Below, piece after piece: positions 22,700 through 27,360 of a DNA stretch of 27,360 bases. The translations under genes were made by a program, and so were the position numbers. Under the pieces are notes generated by a model. The model did no database searches. It worked only from the letters and a program-made list of their open reading frames with translations, and was not told where the DNA came from. Position 1 is the first letter of the stretch, and every line of letters begins with the position of its first letter. This DNA comes from a virus: IMG/VR virus record IMGVR_UViG_3300031774_000116, positions 1 through 27,360 of that record; one strand, given 5' to 3'.

Positions 22700-24421
22700 A
22701 TGGGGGCATACGAAAATCCAGTACAAGCTATCGATACAAAATCAGGACTTATAATTGCTAATGCTATTGCAAATATAGGTAAACAAACTCAAAACGCTAT
22801 TGAAAAATATGCTGAAAATGAAAATGATATTTTTAAAAAAGCTACTGAAAAAGAATTTAAAAGACAAGAAGATGCTAATAAAAATGCAGAAAAACTATAT
22901 GCAAATATAGATAAAGCCAATGTTAAAAATCAAACATGGTATGATATGACTACTTTAGCCATAAACACTAAGTATGATTTAGAAACAAAACTTCAAAGTG
23001 ATGATAGTTTAAATGTGGAACAACGACAAGAACTAACTAATGCTATAGAATATCAAAAACAAAGTATTAGAATGATAATGAATTCTATAACAGATATAAA
23101 AGATTGGCAAGGAGCAGAAGGAGAACTTTTAACAGGACCTACAAATGTTGCCGGCGGAATATATACTGGAGATATGTCAGAAGGTAGTTCTGAATTTGAA
23201 AAAGGAGTAGGTAGAAATTTGTTTTTAAAACAAGCGTTAATGGGTATTGGTATTAAAGAGGATGGAAAGTTGGCTGGTAATCCTATATTTTTTATGAAAC
23301 AAATTGAAGATACTAATGGTAATAAAGTTCCACAATTACATGCTTATTTACCAGGAGAAGGACCCAGTAAATCTTTTAATGTATCTGAAGTTATTAATAA
23401 AGATTTAGCTTTTATAGAAAACATAGAACAAGATACTAAAGAAAATGGTGTTACAATAAAAGGTATAAACACTATTTGGAGAGATCTTGGAATACAAAAT
23501 AAAAATGGGGAAATTTTACCTGGATATTTTCAACGAGACGAACAAGGTGTACCAATAACAGAAAAAATAATTATTGGTAGAACTGATGAAAATCCTGAAG
23601 GTACAGGTACAGCGTTTATAAATTTAGTTGATGTTGAAAAAGTTATACAAGCTTCAAAAGAACAATTTAAAGGTAAGTTTGATGGTATGACATCTTTTAC
23701 TAATGATTACGGAGAATATGCTAGAATAAATTCAACTTATTTAAAATATGCCGATAAAGATGCAAAAGATTTAGCTACTGTAAAACCAGGTGTATATACT
23801 CTTACAGAAGAAGCTCAAAAAGATTTTACTGATGCTATGTTAAAATATTCTATGAACAAGTTTGTAAAAGGATATGAATTAATAGCTGCAACTGACAACA
23901 AAGATGGTACTGTTACTTATACTGATAGTGAAGGAAATGTAATAACACCTACAGTCCGTAATTCTTACGTAGATGATTTTGGATTTAAAAGAAATAAAGA
24001 GAAACCATCAGGATTTAAATTCAATAAAGCTCAAGAAGGTAAAATTAAAGACACAGTAGAACAATTTAAAAGTGGAAAAGGATATAATAAACTTATTGGA
24101 ACAAAAATAGAGGGTAAAACATTAAAAAAAGTTCTAAAAGGAGAAGGAGGTAAAGTAACTTTTACATATGATGATAACGATCCTTCTAACAAAACTATTG
24201 AAGAAAAAGATATTCCAGGTTATAAAGACGTTGTGCTAGATAAAGATCAATTGACACCTTTAGTAAAGGATTATCTTATAAAACAATACGGGATGGGAGC
24301 AAGTACGACTAGAACTAAAATGCAAGATAAAATTATAGAAGATATTTTAAACCAAGAAGTAGAAGAAGTAAACAAAGAAGAAAGTAGTACAGATAGAAAT
24401 AAACTATTAAATCCAAACTAA
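22700..24421 (+). CDS. Virion protein, ejection-type (middle member)
   Basis: This 573-aa charged protein has a helical N-terminal half: KSGLIIANAIANIGKQTQNA, then a long Lys/Glu/Asn coil to about residue 130. A mixed alpha/beta middle follows (about 140-320), and a Lys-rich C-terminal half contains GYKDVVLDKDQLTPLVKDY. It has no signal peptide or strong membrane helix. It sits between a small Gly/Ala-rich protein and a giant HEXXH protein, the position of T7 gp15 in an ejection set, but I see no direct sequence match. Its stop shares one base with the next ATG (TAATG at 24419-24423), so the two are co-translated. Confidence 0.6.
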   Translation: MGAYENPVQAIDTKSGLIIANAIANIGKQTQNAIEKYAENENDIFKKATEKEFKRQEDANKNAEKLYANIDKANVKNQTWYDMTTLAINTKYDLETKLQSDDSLNVEQRQELTNAIEYQKQSIRMIMNSITDIKDWQGAEGELLTGPTNVAGGIYTGDMSEGSSEFEKGVGRNLFLKQALMGIGIKEDGKLAGNPIFFMKQIEDTNGNKVPQLHAYLPGEGPSKSFNVSEVINKDLAFIENIEQDTKENGVTIKGINTIWRDLGIQNKNGEILPGYFQRDEQGVPITEKIIIGRTDENPEGTGTAFINLVDVEKVIQASKEQFKGKFDGMTSFTNDYGEYARINSTYLKYADKDAKDLATVKPGVYTLTEEAQKDFTDAMLKYSMNKFVKGYELIAATDNKDGTVTYTDSEGNVITPTVRNSYVDDFGFKRNKEKPSGFKFNKAQEGKIKDTVEQFKSGKGYNKLIGTKIEGKTLKKVLKGEGGKVTFTYDDNDPSNKTIEEKDIPGYKDVVLDKDQLTPLVKDYLIKQYGMGASTTRTKMQDKIIEDILNQEVEEVNKEESSTDRNKLLNPN

Positions 24422-27360
24422 TGTTTGAAATAGATCAAGAACAATTTACTCTTGAAGAACTTAAACAAGCTGCTAAAAAATTCAACATGGACTTTGTTAA
24501 GTACATGGAGAAGATGAAAGCTAAAGGTTTAAAAGAAGTTAAAAAATCTACTGATATCAATTCAGATGTTACTGGAGATAGTACCATTAAACCGCCGGTT
24601 ACAAGAACTAGTACTAGAACCGACGTTAGAAAAAGAGATTTAGAAAAAATAAAAGAAGAAAAAAATACATTTGAAAGTTCAGATTTTAATGATATTAGTT
24701 TTATTGATGATAAATATAAAAAGCCTAAAAAAAGTGACACATGGAGATCTTTTCAGCGCAAAATAAAAGAACTTAAGAAACAAAATGATCTTGAAGGGGT
24801 AAAATTAACTGACAATAGAGATTTAATGTCAGAGGAAGAATATAAAAATCAACAGAAAGAGTTAAACAATGAATTAACAAGAAATATAAATTCTTTACGA
24901 TCAACTATAGATATTAGTGATACGGACGATCAACTGTTAACTTATGACGACGCTTTAAATAATTTAATAAAAGATCCTTCGCAAGTAGATGGAGAGTGGA
25001 CAACTGATATAGAAGGAAATGAAGTTTTTGTACCTAAATATCATAATAGATATGATAGATTTTTAAAAGAAATTCCTAAAATATTTAATTACAATTATGA
25101 TCCTCACGAGGGAGATGAAAGACGTATAGATATAGAAGATAATATATTAGCTAAAGTTATAGATATAGCTACTGATAAGCAATTACAACAATTAGCTAAA
25201 AATAGAATGTCTTTAGAAAATAAAGAAGCATTATTAACTGAGGCTAGATTAACTGTAATTAAAGAAGAACAAACGTTGTTAGAAGATGAAATAACCTCTA
25301 TTACAGAAGAGTTAAGTTGGTTGTCAGGTGGAGATATGAAGATGGATAATTTAGATTCACCTAATAGAATTGAATCTTTCAACAAGTTAGTAGAAAAAAG
25401 AAATAAATTAGCGACTACTTTTCAACAACTTCAAGGTCAATATGGATTAGATTTAGCAGCAGGTATAATAAAAAACAATTTTAAAGGAACTGAAGAGTTA
25501 AAAAAATTTAATGAAAGATATAGTAGTCCGGGAGAAAAAGAAAGTTTAACTTTCGATCTTTTATCACGTTTTGAAAGTGGGGTGGTTAATACGGTTATGA
25601 AAATGAATCCTTTCACTCTTGGCTCTACAGCTGTAGGGATGTTAGGAAGTGAGATAACAAATCTTATTTCTGGTTCTGATGATTATAATATGTTTGATGA
25701 ATTTACAGACGTATTATATAATGTTGCAGATTTTAATTCATCTGGAAGAGGTAAACAGGAAAAATTTGAATGGGGTGGTGGACCGGAAACTTATGCGAGA
25801 TTAGCAATGGACATGTTACCTTTTACTTTAGGTATTATAGCTGAAGCAAAACGAGGTAACATTACAGGTTTAAAAAAAATAATAGGTAATACTATTGGTG
25901 GTAAAGCGGGAAGATTAAATGGATTATCCTCTAAATTAAAAAACCAAATATTAGTTGCTGACGCAGCTTTTAAAGTAACCGCTTTAGATAATTTAGAAGA
26001 AGCTAAAACTTTAGGATTAGAAGGTGGATCTGCTAAAGCATATGCTTTTATTAAGTCTTTAGGCACCGCAGTTACTTCAGCAAAAATTGGTATTGAAGGA
26101 AGGATTGCTGCTCCTATATTTACAAAAGCTACTTTAGCAACTTTTGCTAATACTTTAAAAGGCGCAGCTACAGTAGGTGCTATGAGAACTGCTACCACTA
26201 ATTTTTTGAAAACCACAGGAGGTGAATTATTACAAGAAGAAACAGAAGTAATAATAGACTTAGGTGTTAAATCGGCTTTTGCTTTAGCTTTACCTGGTTA
26301 TGAAAATTCTGTTCAACAACAAAAAGAACTTATAGCCGGTACTTTAATGTTGAGTGGAGGTTTTGGAGGAGCTCGAGCTATTACGGATTTTAAAATTAAC
26401 AAAAAACAATTATATGCTGACGTTATAAAACAAAGTAATGATTTATTAGAATCTTTCGATGTATTATTAAAAGCAACTAAAGATACAAAAAGTAAAGAGC
26501 AATTAAAAAAAGCTAAGCAGTTTACTATTGATATTATTCGTGCTGCTAAAATTTCTCCAGAAAACGTAACACCAGAACAATTAGAATTGTTAGTAGAGAA
26601 ACAAGAGTTATTACGTCAAAAAGAAAACACTGATTCAGCTTTCCACGTAGAATTAAACAACAAAATTAAAGAGATTGATGAAAAAATTAATCAAGGACAA
26701 GTTGTTAAAGGCAAAGAAAAAGTAGAACAAAAAATTATTAAAGGCGTAGAGAAGTATGGGGAAAAACTAAGTACATCAGTTGATAGATTAAGTCAACAAG
26801 AAGTAGATGATTTTATTGATAAATTAGATGATAAACAAAAAAAGAGATTTAAAAAATCAAAAGCTGGTGAACAATTAGGATTTTTTTATAAAAAAGAAGA
26901 TGGAACGAGAGGTTTTGTTATAAATACTGATGTGGCTGCAAGTGAAGGTAATATAACTACTGATGCTCATGAAATGGTACATGCTATTTTAGATGAGACT
27001 GTAGAAAATAATCCTGAAGCTGCAAAAAGTTTAGGTAAAGCTTTAACAGAAGAATTAGCTAAAATAGATTTTAACAATATAACAGATAGTGAATTTTCTA
27101 AAAGATTAAGTAGTTATTTAAAAGATGCTGATGATGGTAAAATATCTGAAGCTAATGCTTGGGAAGAGGCTTTAACTCTATTTTCTGAAGCAGCTTTAAC
27201 TGGAGATATAGTATATGATGAATCTGTATTATCTAAAATTAAAGATGTTATTAACAGAGTATTAAAAAATGTAGGTATTCAAAAAGAATTTAATACAGGT
27301 AGAGATGTATATAATTTTATAAAAGATTATAATAAAAGTTTATTAAAAGGAAAGGTTGAT
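24421..27360 (+). CDS. Giant virion/ejection protein with HEXXH domain, cut by window edge
   Basis: ATG 24421 overlaps the previous stop and the frame stays open for 980 codons to the last base. The N-terminal motif TLEELKQAAKKFNMDFVKYM then EKMKAKGLKEV resembles a start repeated in large Bacteroidota phage virion proteins. A charged helical region follows. A Gly/Ala-rich hydrophobic region (about 385-660) includes MNPFTLGSTAVGMLGSEITN, LAMDMLPFTLGIIAEA and GTLMLSGGFGGARA, suited to membrane insertion. A coiled coil precedes DAHEMVHAILDE, giving His850-Glu851-x-x-His854, with WEEALTLFSEA (Glu915/916) a plausible third zinc ligand. The whole fits a T7 gp16-like internal protein carrying a metallopeptidase instead of a lytic transglycosylase. 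The C-terminus is not visible. Confidence 0.75.
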   Translation, partial: MFEIDQEQFTLEELKQAAKKFNMDFVKYMEKMKAKGLKEVKKSTDINSDVTGDSTIKPPVTRTSTRTDVRKRDLEKIKEEKNTFESSDFNDISFIDDKYKKPKKSDTWRSFQRKIKELKKQNDLEGVKLTDNRDLMSEEEYKNQQKELNNELTRNINSLRSTIDISDTDDQLLTYDDALNNLIKDPSQVDGEWTTDIEGNEVFVPKYHNRYDRFLKEIPKIFNYNYDPHEGDERRIDIEDNILAKVIDIATDKQLQQLAKNRMSLENKEALLTEARLTVIKEEQTLLEDEITSITEELSWLSGGDMKMDNLDSPNRIESFNKLVEKRNKLATTFQQLQGQYGLDLAAGIIKNNFKGTEELKKFNERYSSPGEKESLTFDLLSRFESGVVNTVMKMNPFTLGSTAVGMLGSEITNLISGSDDYNMFDEFTDVLYNVADFNSSGRGKQEKFEWGGGPETYARLAMDMLPFTLGIIAEAKRGNITGLKKIIGNTIGGKAGRLNGLSSKLKNQILVADAAFKVTALDNLEEAKTLGLEGGSAKAYAFIKSLGTAVTSAKIGIEGRIAAPIFTKATLATFANTLKGAATVGAMRTATTNFLKTTGGELLQEETEVIIDLGVKSAFALALPGYENSVQQQKELIAGTLMLSGGFGGARAITDFKINKKQLYADVIKQSNDLLESFDVLLKATKDTKSKEQLKKAKQFTIDIIRAAKISPENVTPEQLELLVEKQELLRQKENTDSAFHVELNNKIKEIDEKINQGQVVKGKEKVEQKIIKGVEKYGEKLSTSVDRLSQQEVDDFIDKLDDKQKKRFKKSKAGEQLGFFYKKEDGTRGFVINTDVAASEGNITTDAHEMVHAILDETVENNPEAAKSLGKALTEELAKIDFNNITDSEFSKRLSSYLKDADDGKISEANAWEEALTLFSEAALTGDIVYDESVLSKIKDVINRVLKNVGIQKEFNTGRDVYNFIKDYNKSLLKGKVD

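Noticed and set aside
24590-24626. Small palindrome CTAGTACTAG with flanking GGTT/AACC
   Set aside because: Lies in coding sequence for a Thr/Arg/Ser run; the arms are too short to propose an operator or hairpin.
25791-26216. 141-codon frame on the - strand
   Set aside because: Mirror of the Gly/Ala-rich segment in the giant ejection-type protein, whose own frame is open for 980 codons.
1-27360. tRNA genes, CRISPR arrays, insertion sequences, attachment sites, integrase
   Set aside because: None seen on reading; genes are contiguous on one strand with no suitable gaps.

Overview
The window is a densely packed structural, packaging and entry module of a tailed bacteriophage. All supported genes are on the + strand, the longest gene-free gap is 73 bases (it holds a terminator), and no rRNA, tRNA, CRISPR array or integrase was seen. 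Base composition is strongly AT-rich (some coding lines count to about 20% GC). Almost every gene start lacks a Shine-Dalgarno GGAGG and instead has an A/T-rich leader such as AAATAAA just before ATG. That style is typical of Bacteroidota, so a Flavobacteriia-like host is the best inference. No sheath, tape-measure or baseplate gene is visible. The order terminase, portal, scaffold, capsid, adaptors, nozzle-type tail proteins, internal/ejection proteins suggests a podovirus-like virion. A crAss-like affiliation is possible from gene sizes (TerL 740 aa, portal 803 aa, capsid 483 aa) but is not proven here.

Layout: 1-2632 holds small genes: the tail end of an upstream gene, a 53-aa protein with a Cys-Gly-Cys motif, a 108-aa HEXXH protein, a Gly/Ser-rich protein, a 3TM-type holin, a beta-rich virion protein, a coiled-coil protein and a 76-aa protein. 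2632-5661 is the packaging block: a protein I read as two tandem GroES-like domains, a small terminase candidate overlapping it, and the large terminase. 5662-10869 is the head block: portal, acidic scaffold-like protein, major capsid protein, closed by a strong intrinsic terminator. 10943-11770 is a capsid-associated gene with its own terminator. 11827-20718 is the neck and tail: two adaptor-like proteins, a 1786-aa nozzle/receptor-side protein and a 493-aa partner. 20729-21955 is a block of small accessory genes: a membrane-anchored coiled coil, an exported thioredoxin-fold-like protein without CXXC, a 22-aa membrane micropeptide and a cupin-like protein. 21940-27360 encodes three successive virion proteins of rising size (243, 573, over 980 aa) resembling a podovirus ejection set; the last carries a HEXXH motif and runs off the window.

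How the parts work together: the GroES-like protein may help fold capsid protein, the scaffold and portal nucleate the head, terminase fills it, the adaptors and nozzle close it, and the large internal proteins probably leave with the DNA at infection. Many starts overlap the preceding stop (TAATG at 223, 2632, 3439 and 24421), which implies translational coupling. The most unusual signals are the tandem GroES-like gene and a sharp high-GC patch inside the ATPase core of the large terminase.
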